DNA of 64,000 nucleotides from an uncultured Alphaproteobacteria bacterium (GCA_903822175.1 CAIJOB010000014.1:1-64000); one strand, 5' to 3'; positions 36,052 to 46,210 are shown, numbered from the stretch's first letter. A program made the numbers and translations. The notes: generated by a model from the letters alone, not told the origin.

Positions 36052-37266
36052 TTACAGGGCAGACTTTGCCGCAAGCCCTGTGGGCGCCACTTGCGGCGTG
36101 TTCATCGCCGCCAGCATCGGGACCATCGCGCCCAGGGCCAGCCACCACTCCTGCCAGACGCCGAAGTTGAACATGGCGAACAGCAGATAGACCGAGGCCG
36201 AGGCCGCCGTGGTCGCGACCAGCAGGTTCGACCAGGTGCGGGAAAGCCGGCTCAGCGCCACGCCCCAGAAGCTGGCCGCGGCGACAGCGCCGATGGCGCC
36301 CAGCTCCATCCAGATCTGCAGGGCGTCGTTGTGCGGGTGCAGCTTGATGCCGGGCCCGAACTCGCGGCTGGCCTCGAGGCCGCAGCCGCGCAGGGGGTGC
36401 AGGTGGATCCAGTCGATGGCGTGGCTCCAGTAGCCCATGCGCAGCGCATAGGAGGTCGGCATGGCCGCCTGGATCGCGGCGTAGTCGCCGAAGTGGCGAA
36501 CCGCCCAGATGACCGCCGGCGCGCTCAGGAAGATCGCCGCGACGGCCAGCGCCATGATCCTGGGCGCGCCCTTCGGCCAGCGCAGGACGACGACGCCCAT
36601 CAACGGCGCCAGCACCAGGCTGAGCACCGGGGCGTCGGAGCCAAAGGCGATGGCCGAAGCGCCGGTTCCCAGCGCCATCACCAGAGCGAGCTGCCAGCGG
36701 AACCGAGCTCCCGCGCCATAGGCGGCAAGCGGCCAGAGCAGGGCCAGCACGAAGGTCGAATGGCCGATCTTGGCCTCGGCGATGTCGTCGCGCATCGGGT
36801 CGTAGTGGGCGTGCACGGCCTTGTAGAGCACCCCGCCGTCCAGGGCCTCGGTGAACAGAGCTACGCCGTAGAGGGCGCAGCCCCAGGCGAGGATCTTCAT
36901 CGCGCGCGTCCGCAGCATCGGGTCGGCGCGGCGGCCGGCCGAAATCGCGCTCCAGTAGAGGGGCAGCTCGAAGGCGAGCTTCAGGATCGTCGAATTGCCG
37001 GGCTTGCCCGGATGATAGGGGCTCCAGGTGGTGGAGACCGCCGCCCAGATCAGGGCCGCGGTGAGGATCAGGGCCGCGGGCCGGTCCTCGTCAGTGATCC
37101 GGACGGCGGGCAGGCAGAGCAGGCCCACGCCGCCGATCAGCACCGAGAACTCGCGCGGCGCCAGCCAGCCGGTCAGCGGGATCAGCACGGCCGCGCCGGT
37201 CAGCACCCAGCCGCACCAGACCGCTAGCCGGTCGCGCGGGCCATCCAGGGCGAGGCTTGCGCTCAA
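36052..37266 (-). CDS. O-antigen ligase/polymerase-like membrane protein
   Basis: A 404-residue polytopic protein with about 11 hydrophobic helices and a periplasmic loop containing [25 protein letters not shown] residues; the HPLRGCG...HPHND pattern is typical of the Wzy_C/O-antigen ligase superfamily. It probably joins or polymerises surface polysaccharide. The TTG at 37266 is chosen because it overlaps the glutathione reductase stop (TTGA) and gives a normal N-terminus; a longer form would read through Arg-rich sequence. It is coupled to the glutathione reductase gene, which is an unusual partner. Confidence 0.8.
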   Translation of the reverse strand: MSASLALDGPRDRLAVWCGWVLTGAAVLIPLTGWLAPREFSVLIGGVGLLCLPAVRITDEDRPAALILTAALIWAAVSTTWSPYHPGKPGNSTILKLAFELPLYWSAISAGRRADPMLRTRAMKILAWGCALYGVALFTEALDGGVLYKAVHAHYDPMRDDIAEAKIGHSTFVLALLWPLAAYGAGARFRWQLALVMALGTGASAIAFGSDAPVLSLVLAPLMGVVVLRWPKGAPRIMALAVAAIFLSAPAVIWAVRHFGDYAAIQAAMPTSYALRMGYWSHAIDWIHLHPLRGCGLEASREFGPGIKLHPHNDALQIWMELGAIGAVAAASFWGVALSRLSRTWSNLLVATTAASASVYLLFAMFNFGVWQEWWLALGAMVPMLAAMNTPQVAPTGLAAKSAL

Positions 37267-38645
37267 GCGACCTGACCCAGGCCCATCGGAACGTACTTTT
37301 CGCGCATGGTCACCAGCTCTTCCGCCAGCGTCGGGTGGACCGCGCAGGTGGAGTCCCACTGGGTCTTGGTGACGCCCATCTTGATCGCGATGGCGGCCAT
37401 CTGGATGATCTCCGGCGCGTCCGGCCCCACCACGTGGCAGCCCAGCACCCGCTCGGTGGCGCTATCCACCACCAGCTTCAACAGCGCCCGCTCCTCCGAA
37501 CCGCTGAAGGTGTATTTCATCGGGCGCTGGCGCGACAGGTAGATGTCGAGCTTGCCGAATTGGTGGCGGGCGTCGGCCTCCGACAGACCCACCGAGCCGA
37601 TCGGCGGCTGCGAAAACACCGCCGAGGCCACCATGTCGTGATCGAAGCGGGTCGGCCGATCGTAGAACTCCGTCTCGGCGAAGGCCGCGGCCTCGCGGAT
37701 CGCCACGGGCGTCAGGTTGATCCGGTCAGTGACGTCGCCCACCGCCCAGATGTTCGTGGCCGTGGTGCGCGAATAGTCGTCGACCTTGATGGCGCCGGCC
37801 TCGTTCAACTCGACGCCCGCGGTCTCCAGGCCCAGGCCCTGGACATAGGGCCTGCGGCCGACGGCCCACATCAGCACATCGCTCTCGGTCTCATGGCCAT
37901 CGGTGAACTTGTGCAGCAGGCCGGTGGAGGTCTTTTCGATCGAGGCATGCTGGGCGCCCAGCACCACCTTAACGCCCCGCTTCTCGATCTCTTCGGTCAC
38001 GTGGCTTCGCACGTCGTCGTCGAAGCCGCGCAGGATGTTGGGGCCGCGGTAGACGAGCGTTGTGTCGACGCCCAGGCCATTGAAGATGCCGGCGAACTCA
38101 ACGGCGATATAGCCGCCGCCGGCGATGACGATCCGCTTGGGCAGTTCGGTGAGGTGGAAAGCCTCCTTGGAGGTGATGCCCAGTTCGGCGCCGGGGATCT
38201 CGGTCGGCTGCCAGGCCTGGCCGCCGGTGGAGATCAGGATCTTGTCGGCGGTGCGCCGGCCCACCTTGTCGATCTCGACGGTGTGAGCGTCGACCAGCCG
38301 GGCCTTGCCGTGCGCCAGTTCGGCGCCGGCGTTCTGCAGGTTGCGGACATAGATGCCGGAGAGCCGGGCGATCTCCTTATCCTTCTCGGCCAGGAAGGTC
38401 GGCCAGTCGAACGTCGCGCCGTCGATGGTCCAGCCGTAGCCCTTCGCGGTCTTGAAATGGTGAGCGAATTCCGCAGCGTAGACCATGAACTTCTTGGGTA
38501 CGCAGCCGCGGATCACGCAGGTGCCGCCGACGCGGTCCTCCTCGGCGACAGCCACCTTGGCGCCGGACATCGCCGCAAGGCGCGCCGCGCGCACCCCGCC
38601 CGAGCCCGCGCCGATCACAAACAGGTCGTAGTCGTACTTGGCCAC
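37263..38645 (-). CDS. gor: Glutathione-disulfide reductase
   Basis: A 460-residue FAD/NADPH disulfide reductase. GAGSGGVRAARLAA (about residues 12-25) binds FAD; the redox pair is Cys43/Cys48 in GGTCVIRGCVPKK; GGGYIAVEFA (about 174) is the NADPH motif; the C-terminal HPTLAEELV carries the active-site His-Glu. It keeps glutathione reduced in the cytoplasm and fits with the two GST genes and the peroxidase gene in this window. It lies 44 bases downstream of rpiA on the same strand and overlaps the O-antigen ligase-like start. Confidence 0.94.
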   Translation of the reverse strand: MAKYDYDLFVIGAGSGGVRAARLAAMSGAKVAVAEEDRVGGTCVIRGCVPKKFMVYAAEFAHHFKTAKGYGWTIDGATFDWPTFLAEKDKEIARLSGIYVRNLQNAGAELAHGKARLVDAHTVEIDKVGRRTADKILISTGGQAWQPTEIPGAELGITSKEAFHLTELPKRIVIAGGGYIAVEFAGIFNGLGVDTTLVYRGPNILRGFDDDVRSHVTEEIEKRGVKVVLGAQHASIEKTSTGLLHKFTDGHETESDVLMWAVGRRPYVQGLGLETAGVELNEAGAIKVDDYSRTTATNIWAVGDVTDRINLTPVAIREAAAFAETEFYDRPTRFDHDMVASAVFSQPPIGSVGLSEADARHQFGKLDIYLSRQRPMKYTFSGSEERALLKLVVDSATERVLGCHVVGPDAPEIIQMAAIAIKMGVTKTQWDSTCAVHPTLAEELVTMREKYVPMGLGQVA

Positions 38646-38689
38646 TCGCGGCCTCCTTCATCTCGTCTGGGTTCTAAAACCCTAGTTCT

Positions 38690-39376
38690 CTACGGTTCGA
38701 GGACGGTTACGCCCGCATCGCCGCCAATCAGTGCCTGGTCGGCCAGGTCGAGGAACAGGCCGTGTTCGACGACGCCGGTCAGGCTCTTCAACGCCGCCGC
38801 CAACGCCGCCGGCTCCTCGATCCGCCCGCAGGCAGCGTCATAGATGAGGTTTCCACCGTCGGTTCGCACGGGTGCGCCGTCTTTCATGCGTAGACGCGGC
38901 GCGATGCCGATGTCGAATTCGCTGAGCACGTCGCAGATCCGCGCCTGGATGGTCTTGTGCCCGAAGGCCACCACCTCGATCGGCAGGGCGAATTTCCCTA
39001 GTATCGGCACGACCTTGGCGGCGTCGGCGATGACGACGGAGCGGCGGGATGCCTCCCAGACCAGCTTCTCGCGCAGCAGGGCCGCGCCGCCGCCCTTGAT
39101 CAGCGAGAGGCCGGGCCCGATCTCGTCGGCGCCGTCGACGGTGAGGTCGATGGTCCTGGTCTCGCCGAGCTCAGCGATGGTCAGGCCGAGGCTTAGCGCC
39201 AGGTCGGCAGTCGCCTGGGAGGTCGCGACGCAGGTCAGCTTGAGGCCCCGCGCGGCCAGCGCCTTCACGAACCAGGCCGCAGTCGAGCCGGTGCCAAGGC
39301 CGACGACCATGCCGTCCTCGACGAGCTGGGCCGCCGCCTCGCCCGCCGCGCGTTTCTGATCGTCCGCTGAACTCAT
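38690..39376 (-). CDS. rpiA: Ribose-5-phosphate isomerase A
   Basis: A 228-residue RpiA. The phosphate loop [15 protein letters not shown] (about residues 26-40), the catalytic segment [25 protein letters not shown] (about 83-107, with Asp and Glu) are clear. It interconverts ribose-5-phosphate and ribulose-5-phosphate in the pentose phosphate pathway. The start overlaps the glmU stop by 4 bases, so the two are translationally coupled. Confidence 0.95.
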   Translation of the reverse strand: MSSADDQKRAAGEAAAQLVEDGMVVGLGTGSTAAWFVKALAARGLKLTCVATSQATADLALSLGLTIAELGETRTIDLTVDGADEIGPGLSLIKGGGAALLREKLVWEASRRSVVIADAAKVVPILGKFALPIEVVAFGHKTIQARICDVLSEFDIGIAPRLRMKDGAPVRTDGGNLIYDAACGRIEEPAALAAALKSLTGVVEHGLFLDLADQALIGGDAGVTVLEP

Positions 39377-40731
39377 TTGGCCTTCTTGGCCGCCCGCTCG
39401 GCGAGCTTGCGCTCGCGGAACCGCGCCGCCCAGCCGGGGCTCTCAAGTTGCTTGCTGCGTTCGAGCGCCAGCGCGTCGGGGGCGACATCCTTGGTGATCA
39501 CCGAGCCCGAGCCGGTGAAGCCGCCGGCGCCGACGGTGACCGGCGCCACCAGCGCGGTATTGGAGCCGATGAAGGCGCCCGCGCCCACATGGGTCTCCCA
39601 TTTGTCGAAGCCGTCGTAGTTGCAGAAGATGGTCCCGGCGCCGATGTTCGCGCCCGGGCCCACCGTGCCGTCGCCCAGGTAGCTCAGGTGATTGGCCTTG
39701 GCGCCCTTGCCGACCGCGACCTTCTTTACCTCGACGAAGTTGCCGATGTGGGCGTCCTCGCCGATGTCGGCGCCGGGCCGCAAGCGGGCGTAGGGGCCGA
39801 TCAGCGCGCCGGAACGGACGACCGCGCCCTCCAGATGGCTAAAGGCGCGGATCACCGCGCCGGTCTCGACGCGTACGCCCGGCGCGAAGACCACGAACTG
39901 CTCGACGGTGACCCCGGCGGCGATTTCGGTATCGAAGGAGAAGTGCACGGTCTCCGGCGCGAGCATGGCGACACCGTCGGCCAGCGCCTGGGCGCGGCGG
40001 CGGTCCTGGAAGATGCGTTCGGCCTGGGAAAGCTGCATGGGCGTGTCGCAGCCCATGACCGAGCTTTCCGGCACGATTGCGGCCTTGGCCATCGCCTTAT
40101 CGGCGTCCGCCAGCGCGACCACCTGGGTCAGGTAATATTCGCCCTTGGCGTTCTTGTTATCGGTCCGGTCGAGCCAGCCGAACAGGCGTGCCTTGTCGGC
40201 GCAGAGCATTCCGGCATAGCAGGCCTTGATGGCCAGTTCGGCCGGGCTCGCGTCCTTGGGCTCGACGATGCGGGTGATGCGGCCATCGGGGCCGGCGGCC
40301 ATCCGCCCGTAGAGCAGGCCGTCGACCGGCTCGAAGCCCAGCAGCGCCAGATCGACGCCGTCGGCGCGCATGGCGAACAGCGGCTCCAGGTCCGGCGGCG
40401 TCAGCAGCGGGCAATCGCCGTTGGTCACCAGCACGTCGCCCTCGAAGCCGGCGAGAGCTTCGCGCGCGGCCATCACCGCGTGGCCGGTCCCTTGCGGCGG
40501 GTCCTGCACGGCGACGGCGCCTTCGCCCAGGCGGCGGACCACCAGGTCGCGCACCGCCGAAGGGCCCGCGCCGACCACGACCACGATCTTCTGGCAGCCG
40601 GTCGCCTTGACCGTGTCGATGACCCGGTCCAGCAGGGCGCGGCCGCCCACCTTGTGCAGCACCTTTGGGAGGGCGGACTTCATCCGCGTGCCCTGGCCGG
40701 CGGCTAAAATTACGGCGGCGCGGGCGGTCAT
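39373..40731 (-). CDS. glmU: Bifunctional GlmU (UDP-GlcNAc pyrophosphorylase / GlcN-1-P acetyltransferase)
   Basis: A 452-residue two-domain enzyme. The uridyltransferase part begins [23 protein letters not shown], the nucleotide-binding signature. The C-terminal part is a left-handed beta-helix with hexapeptide repeats (for example [23 protein letters not shown]) and the conserved [13 protein letters not shown] segment. It makes UDP-N-acetylglucosamine for peptidoglycan and lipopolysaccharide. The ATG at 40731 gives the usual start [12 protein letters not shown]; a longer form is not supported. It heads the glmU-rpiA-gor-O-antigen ligase set. Confidence 0.95.
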   Translation of the reverse strand: MTARAAVILAAGQGTRMKSALPKVLHKVGGRALLDRVIDTVKATGCQKIVVVVGAGPSAVRDLVVRRLGEGAVAVQDPPQGTGHAVMAAREALAGFEGDVLVTNGDCPLLTPPDLEPLFAMRADGVDLALLGFEPVDGLLYGRMAAGPDGRITRIVEPKDASPAELAIKACYAGMLCADKARLFGWLDRTDNKNAKGEYYLTQVVALADADKAMAKAAIVPESSVMGCDTPMQLSQAERIFQDRRRAQALADGVAMLAPETVHFSFDTEIAAGVTVEQFVVFAPGVRVETGAVIRAFSHLEGAVVRSGALIGPYARLRPGADIGEDAHIGNFVEVKKVAVGKGAKANHLSYLGDGTVGPGANIGAGTIFCNYDGFDKWETHVGAGAFIGSNTALVAPVTVGAGGFTGSGSVITKDVAPDALALERSKQLESPGWAARFRERKLAERAAKKAK

Positions 40732-40841
40732 CGTGGCAGGCCTCCGGCCCGAGTCATCAATCGCATGGCGCAGGCTTACCAAGCCTTGTCGCCCGGGGCG
40801 AGAAGGGGCTAGCGTCCGCCCGCCTTGTCTGGGGAATCCTT

Positions 40842-43121
40842 ATGAAATCACGTACCGGCGTTGTCGCCCTTCTGTCCGCTTGCGCTGTGAGCGCCGTGAC
40901 CACCGCCTGGGCCGCGCCGCCGCCCGCGATGGACCGCGCGGCGATGGAGGCGAAGTTCGATTCGGCCATCGATCCGGCCGAGATGGGCCGCTGGCTGAAG
41001 GACCTGGCCTCGCAGCCGAACCACGTGGGCTCGCCGCACGACAAGGCCAACGCCGAATGGATGGCCGCCCAGTTCAAAGCCTGGGGCTGGGACACCAAGA
41101 TCGAGACCTACGACGTCCTCTACCCGACCCCGATCAGCGAGGCGCTGGAGCTGGTGGCGGGCGGCGGCGCGCCGTTCAAGGCGACCCTGACCGAAAAGCC
41201 GATCCCGGGCGACGAGCCGACCTTCACCAAGGACGCTCTGCCCGCCTATGTCGCCTTCCAGGGCGACGGCGATGTGACCGCGCCCCTGGTCTACGCCAAC
41301 TACGGCATGCCCGAGGACTATCTGGCCCTGGAGAAGATGGGCATTTCGGTGAAGGGCAAGATCGTCATCACCCGCTACGGCGGCGGCTGGCGGGGCCTCA
41401 AGCCCCTGTTGGCCCAGATGCATGGGGCGGCCGGCGCGATCATCTATTCCGACCCGAAGGATGACGGCTATTCCACCGAGGAGGTCTATCCCAAGGGCCC
41501 GGCGCGGCCGCCGCAGGGCTTCCAGCGCGGCTCGGTGGCCGACATGCCGATCTATCCGGGCGACGTGCTGACGCCGGGCGTCGGCGCCACCAAGACCGCC
41601 AAGCGGCTGGACCGCAAGGACGCCGTCACCATCCTGAAGATCCCCTGCCTGCCGATCGGCTATGGCGACGCCCAGGTGCTGTTGTCGGCGCTGGAGGGCC
41701 CGCTGGCGCCGGCCGGGTTCCGCGGTTCGCTGCCGATCACCTACCGCGTGGGCGGCGGCGACGGGGCCAAGGTCCACCTGATGGTCAAGTCGGACTGGTC
41801 GATGAAGCCCCTTTACGACGTGATCGCCACCTTGAAGGGCTCGGAAGCCCCCGACGATTGGATCGTGCGCGGCAACCACCATGACGGCTGGGTGATGGGC
41901 GCGTCCGACCCGCTGTCGGGCATGGTCGCCGAACTGGCCGAGGCCAAGTCCATGGGCGCCATGGTCAAGGCCGGCTGGAAGCCCAAGCGCACCATCGTCT
42001 ACGCCAGCTGGGACGGCGAGGAGCCGAGCCTGTTGGGCTCCACCGAATGGGCCGAGACCCACGCCGACGAGCTGAAGGCCAAGGGCGTCGTCTACATCAA
42101 CTCCGACGGCAACGGCCGCGGCTACTTCCGCGCCGAGGGCAGCCACGCCTTCCAGCACTTCGTCAACGAAGTCAGCGCCGACGTGAAGGATCCTGAGACC
42201 GGGGTTTCGGTGCGCGACCGCGCCCGCGCCCGCTTGGCGGTCGGCATGGCCGAGGGCGGCGGCGCGGGCCGTGGCGGCGAGAACAATCCGCAGACCAAGG
42301 CCGCGGCCAACGATCCCTCCAAGGATCTGCCGATCGGCGCGCTCGGCTCGGGGTCGGACTACTCGACCTTCCTGCAGCACCTGGGCCTGCCGTCCATCGA
42401 CTTCGGCTATGGCGGCGAAGGCGACTCGGGCGGCGTCTACCACTCGCTCTATGACGACTATCAGCATCACTCGACCTTCGTGGACCCGGGCTTCACCTAC
42501 GACGCCCTGCTGGCCAAGACCGTGGGCCGCGCGGTGATGCGCCTGGCCGACGCCGATCTGCCGGTGCAGCGCTACGCCGACTTCGCCGACACCGTGTCGA
42601 CCTATCTGGACGAGGTGAAGAAGCTCGCCGACACCACGCGCGACACGGCCAAGACCCAGGCGCGGCTGCTTTCGAGCGGCGCCTTCAAGCTGGCGGGCGA
42701 CCCGACCAAGCCCAATGTCGCCCCTGCGCCGCTGGCCCAGTCGCCGTCCTATGACTTCAAGCCGCTGGAAGCCGCCGTGGCGAAGCTGAAGGCCAGCTCC
42801 GCGGCGTTCGACGGGGCGCTGGCGTCCAAGGGCGCGGGGCTCTCCAAGCCCCAGAAGGTCAAGCTGGACAACGTTGTGCGTCCGCTCGACCAGGCCATGC
42901 TGCGCCCCGAAGGCCTGCCCGGACGGGCTTGGTACATGAACATGGTCTATGCGCCCGGCCGCTTCACCGGCTATGGCGCCAAGACCCTGCCCGGCGTGCG
43001 CGAGGCCATCGAGGAGCGCCGCTTCGACGATGCAGCGAAGTACATCGGGATCACGGCCCAGGCGCTCGACGCCTATTCCGCCGAGCTCGACAAGGCGACC
43101 GCGGTCTTGAATGGCGGCTGA
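40842..43121 (+). CDS. M28 family metallopeptidase (glutamate carboxypeptidase II-like)
   Basis: A 759-residue exported peptidase. A signal peptide (about 1-25) precedes a PA insert domain (about 130-260) and the M28 catalytic domain. Zinc-site motifs match the PSMA/GCPII family: GNHHDGWVMGASDPLSG, WDGEEPSLLGSTEW and YHSLYDDY; the C-terminal helical dimerisation domain (about 600-750) is present. The family removes C-terminal acidic residues from peptides. The start ATG at 40842 follows GGGGAATCCTT. It overlaps the downstream phosphatase gene by 11 bases. Confidence 0.92.
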   Translation: MKSRTGVVALLSACAVSAVTTAWAAPPPAMDRAAMEAKFDSAIDPAEMGRWLKDLASQPNHVGSPHDKANAEWMAAQFKAWGWDTKIETYDVLYPTPISEALELVAGGGAPFKATLTEKPIPGDEPTFTKDALPAYVAFQGDGDVTAPLVYANYGMPEDYLALEKMGISVKGKIVITRYGGGWRGLKPLLAQMHGAAGAIIYSDPKDDGYSTEEVYPKGPARPPQGFQRGSVADMPIYPGDVLTPGVGATKTAKRLDRKDAVTILKIPCLPIGYGDAQVLLSALEGPLAPAGFRGSLPITYRVGGGDGAKVHLMVKSDWSMKPLYDVIATLKGSEAPDDWIVRGNHHDGWVMGASDPLSGMVAELAEAKSMGAMVKAGWKPKRTIVYASWDGEEPSLLGSTEWAETHADELKAKGVVYINSDGNGRGYFRAEGSHAFQHFVNEVSADVKDPETGVSVRDRARARLAVGMAEGGGAGRGGENNPQTKAAANDPSKDLPIGALGSGSDYSTFLQHLGLPSIDFGYGGEGDSGGVYHSLYDDYQHHSTFVDPGFTYDALLAKTVGRAVMRLADADLPVQRYADFADTVSTYLDEVKKLADTTRDTAKTQARLLSSGAFKLAGDPTKPNVAPAPLAQSPSYDFKPLEAAVAKLKASSAAFDGALASKGAGLSKPQKVKLDNVVRPLDQAMLRPEGLPGRAWYMNMVYAPGRFTGYGAKTLPGVREAIEERRFDDAAKYIGITAQALDAYSAELDKATAVLNGG

Positions 43122-43821
43122 GGCTAACCGGGTGGAGGCGCTTGCGGGCGCCGCCATCGCCTTCGACCTGGATGGGACCCTGGTCGACACGGCGCAGGAC
43201 CTGATCGGCACGCTGAACTGGCTGCTGGCGCAGGAGGGGCTCGCACCCCTGCCCCTCGCCGAGGCGCGCCCGTTTATCGGCCGCGGCGCCCGCTGGATGA
43301 TCGAGCGCGGCTTCCAGGCAGCGAACGCGCCGCTGGCGCCGGCGCAGGTACAGCCGCTGTTCGAGCGGTTCATCGACCACTACACCGGCCACATCGCCGA
43401 CGAGAGCCGGCCGTTCCCGGGCTGTGTCGAAGCTTTGGAGGCGCTGAAGGCCGAGGGCGCGAAGCTCGTGGTCTGCACCAACAAGCTGACCGGCCTCTCC
43501 AAGGCCCTGCTCGACGCGCTCGACATGACCCGGTTGTTCGAGGCGGTGATCGGCTCCGACGCCACGTCCGCCATCAAGCCCGATCCGCGCCATCTGCAGA
43601 CCGCCATCGTCGCGGCCGGCGGGGCTATGGACCGCGCCATCATGGTCGGCGACGCCGCCACCGACGCCGGCGCCGCGCGGGCGGCCAAGGTCCCGCTGAT
43701 CCTGGTCAGCTTCGGCTACACCGAGGTCCCGGCGGCGGAGCTGAACCCCGACATCCTGATCGACCGCTACGACCAATTGCCGGAGGCTTGCCTGCGACTG
43801 CTCACCGCTTGCGGGACCTGA
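43111..43821 (+). CDS. gph: Phosphoglycolate phosphatase (HAD family)
   Basis: A 236-residue HAD-IA hydrolase. Motif I is FDLDGTLVDTAQDL (nucleophile Asp, about residue 18), motif II is VVCTNK (about 119), and motif IV is MVGDAATDAGAARAA (about 178). Phosphoglycolate from DNA repair or oxygenase activity is the usual substrate, but HAD specificity is hard to judge from sequence. It overlaps the M28 peptidase end by 11 bases and is followed by tRNA-Val. Confidence 0.88.
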   Translation: MAAEANRVEALAGAAIAFDLDGTLVDTAQDLIGTLNWLLAQEGLAPLPLAEARPFIGRGARWMIERGFQAANAPLAPAQVQPLFERFIDHYTGHIADESRPFPGCVEALEALKAEGAKLVVCTNKLTGLSKALLDALDMTRLFEAVIGSDATSAIKPDPRHLQTAIVAAGGAMDRAIMVGDAATDAGAARAAKVPLILVSFGYTEVPAAELNPDILIDRYDQLPEACLRLLTACGT

Positions 43822-43855
43822 GGTCAGGCGCTATACGCCCACCTCCTCGCGATAA

Positions 43856-43930
43856 GGATGCTTAGCTCAGCGGGAGAGCACCTCGTTCACACCGAGGGGG
43901 TCGCAGGTTCAATCCCTGCAGCATCCACCA
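43856..43930 (+). tRNA. tRNA-Val (CAC anticodon)
   Basis: A 75-base cloverleaf including encoded CCA. Acceptor arms GGATGCT and AGCATCC pair fully; the D stem is GCTC/GAGC, the anticodon stem CCTCG/CGAGG with loop TTCACAC (anticodon CAC), and the T stem GCAGG/CCTGC with loop TTCAATC. It lies in the 34-base-plus gap after gph. No integrase or duplicated 3' end is visible nearby. Confidence 0.95.
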
Positions 43931-44019
43931 TCCTGCTTCGCCCTTACGGGCTTCGCAGGACAACTCCTCCACATCGTTGGCGAAGCAGGATGCCCTCCGA
44001 AGCCTTGGCGTAGGAGGGC
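43931..44019. repeat. Inverted-repeat cluster immediately after tRNA-Val
   Basis: Three nested inverted repeats: TCCTGC...GCAGGA (43931-43960) with an inner CGCCC/GGG stem; TCCTGCTTCG (43931-43940) against its exact complement CGAAGCAGGA (43981-43990); and GCCCTCC (43992-43998) against GGAGGGC (44013-44019). Similar palindromic tails follow tRNA genes in several Alphaproteobacteria. It may assist 3' processing or termination; no T-run is present. Confidence 0.6.
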
Positions 44020-44108
44020 CGGCCGACTCATCGCCCAGATTTGTGGGCGCGCCTGACTGCAAAACAGTGTTATTGTCAGCAAAACACACCGTTCTGGGGA
44101 GAGCTGGG

Positions 44109-46124
44109 ATGAGAGCTGTTCTGGGCGCCGTGGCGGTTTCCGCCGTTGTTATCGCCACCGTCGGGAGCGCTTCGGGGAGCGCCGCGCCTAATGGCGGCGC
44201 GTCGTCGATGACGCCGGACCATGTGGGCGACTTCCAGCTCACCGACACGACGCGTATCGGGCACCGGCTGTCCTACTACCAGTACGCACCGGCCATCGTC
44301 TTGATGTCGCACAAGGTGGGCTCGCCGCTGTCGATCGCGGCCGCCGGCGAACTGGCCAAGCTGCAGGCGGCCTACAAGGACAAGGGCGTCCTCTTTTACA
44401 TGATCGACTCGGCCGACACGCGCGACCAGGCCGCGGCCGAGGTGGCGGCGAAGAAGCTCGAGGTTCCGATCCTGGTGGATGACCTGCAGCTGGTCGGCGA
44501 GCAGATGAATATCCAGCGCGAGGGCGAGGTCTTCGTGCTCGACCCGAAAGCCAACTTCCAGGTCGCCTACCGCGGCCCGCTGGACGACCGCTTCAGCAAG
44601 GCGGCGCCGGACACCCGCGCGCCCGCCGCCAAGGCCTACGCCGCGTCAGCGATCGATGCGGTGCTCGCCCGCCAGCCGGTGGCCAACCCGCGCGTGGCCG
44701 ACAAGGTCGGTCAGACGATCGCCTTCCCGGGCCGTGCCCACGCCGCCGACTTCGAGAAGATCTCCTACTCGGAGACCGTCGCGCCGATCCTGCAGAAGAA
44801 GTGCGTGACCTGCCACCAGAAGGGCGGCATCGGCCCGTTCCAGATGAACAGCTATGAGGTGGTCAAGGGCTTCGCGCCGATGATGCGCGAGACGGTGATG
44901 ACCAAGCGCATGCCGCCGTTCTTCGCCGACCCGCACGTCGGCAAATGGTCCAACGACACCTCGCTGACGCCGGACGAGGCCAAGACCCTGATCCACTGGA
45001 TCGAGGCCGGCGCGCCACGCGGCCAGGGCGAAGACATCCTCAAGACCCACGCCGGCGAGGCGCCGGAGTGGCCGACGCAACTGGGCAAGCCGGACGTGAT
45101 CGTCCAGCTGCCGTCCTTTAACGTGCCGGCCAGCGGGGTCATCGAGTACCAGCACATGGTGGTCGACAACCCGTTCAAGGGCGACGCCTGGCTGCGCGCG
45201 GTGGCGTTCCAGCCGGGCGCGCGCCCGGTGCTGCACCACATCACCTCGGGCTATTCGCCGGACCGCTCGCTGCCGCCGGCCGACATTCCGGGGAGCTCGG
45301 TGGGCTCCTACGTCCCGGGCGCCGGCATCCAGGTCTATAACGAGGGTACGGGCGCGCCGGTGCCGGCGGGCGGGAAGCTCTCCTTCTCGATGCACTACAC
45401 CACCAACGGCCGGCCGATGACCGATGTGACCAAGATCGGCTACTACCTCCTGAAGACCCCGCCGGAGATCATCCGGCGCGCAGCCGTGATCTCGAACCCG
45501 ATCATGGCCATCCCGGCGGGCGAGGCGCGCCACAAGGAAGTCGCCTACCTCGAATTCCCGGCCGACGCCCTGCTCTACAGCGTGCACCCGCACGCCCACT
45601 ACCGCGGCTATGCGGTGGAGCTGACGCAGATCACCCCGGACGGCAAGGAGACGCCGCTGCTGAGCGTGCCGAAGTACGACTTCAACTGGCAGCTCGACTA
45701 CGATCTGGCCGAGCCGCTGCTGGTCAAGAAGGGCACCAAGCTGCGGGTGAAGTGGATCTACGACAACTCCGTGCACAACCCGGCCAATCCGGACCCGAAG
45801 CTCAACGTCACCTGGGGCGAGCAGACCTGGAACGAGATGATGTACTTCCGGGTCAACTACCGCTGGGTCGACGAGACCAGCCACCACGTCCGCAACGACC
45901 TGCAGGCCAAGCTGATGGAGTCGCGGATCATCGGCTTCCTGGACGAAAACGCCGACGGCAAGCTGCAGCCTTCCGAGTTGAAGGGGCCCTACGCGGCGCT
46001 TCGGAGCCGGTTCGCCGAACTCGATCTGAACCACGATGGCGGCCTCGATCTGAAGGAACTGGCGGCGGCCGGCATGACGCACGGCGCGGCCAAGCGCCTG
46101 GCGGAAACCGACGTCGAACAATAG
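44109..46124 (+). CDS. Redoxin-like / cytochrome c / copper type II monooxygenase / EF-hand fusion
   Basis: A 671-residue exported protein. After a signal segment (about 1-23) comes a thioredoxin-like domain (about 35-190) without a CxxC pair, a c-type haem site CVTCH (232-236), and a region with the ligand pattern of peptidylglycine monooxygenase-type copper enzymes: His376-His377, His429, His493-x-His495 and Met577/578. Two EF-hand loops (DENADGKLQPSE near 612, DLNHDGGLDLKE near 639) end it. The haem may supply electrons to the copper centre (inference). Substrate unknown. The start ATG follows GGGGAGAG; a longer form would cover the repeat region. Confidence 0.82.
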   Translation: MRAVLGAVAVSAVVIATVGSASGSAAPNGGASSMTPDHVGDFQLTDTTRIGHRLSYYQYAPAIVLMSHKVGSPLSIAAAGELAKLQAAYKDKGVLFYMIDSADTRDQAAAEVAAKKLEVPILVDDLQLVGEQMNIQREGEVFVLDPKANFQVAYRGPLDDRFSKAAPDTRAPAAKAYAASAIDAVLARQPVANPRVADKVGQTIAFPGRAHAADFEKISYSETVAPILQKKCVTCHQKGGIGPFQMNSYEVVKGFAPMMRETVMTKRMPPFFADPHVGKWSNDTSLTPDEAKTLIHWIEAGAPRGQGEDILKTHAGEAPEWPTQLGKPDVIVQLPSFNVPASGVIEYQHMVVDNPFKGDAWLRAVAFQPGARPVLHHITSGYSPDRSLPPADIPGSSVGSYVPGAGIQVYNEGTGAPVPAGGKLSFSMHYTTNGRPMTDVTKIGYYLLKTPPEIIRRAAVISNPIMAIPAGEARHKEVAYLEFPADALLYSVHPHAHYRGYAVELTQITPDGKETPLLSVPKYDFNWQLDYDLAEPLLVKKGTKLRVKWIYDNSVHNPANPDPKLNVTWGEQTWNEMMYFRVNYRWVDETSHHVRNDLQAKLMESRIIGFLDENADGKLQPSELKGPYAALRSRFAELDLNHDGGLDLKELAAAGMTHGAAKRLAETDVEQ

Positions 46125-46210
46125 GCGCTCAAGGCCGGTCGTGGCTCTGTCGGGAATGGACCCCCTCGCGCGTCCTCGGGTTATTCCCAGGTAGCCGAGG
46201 AGGCACGACC

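Noticed and set aside
40848..43373. An 841-residue minus-strand open frame opposite the M28 peptidase
   Set aside because: The plus strand has the complete zinc-site motifs of an M28 peptidase; the opposite frame is a composition artefact.
43856..44100. A tRNA-borne genomic island next to tRNA-Val
   Set aside because: There is no integrase, no direct repeat of the tRNA 3' end and no shift in gene content downstream.
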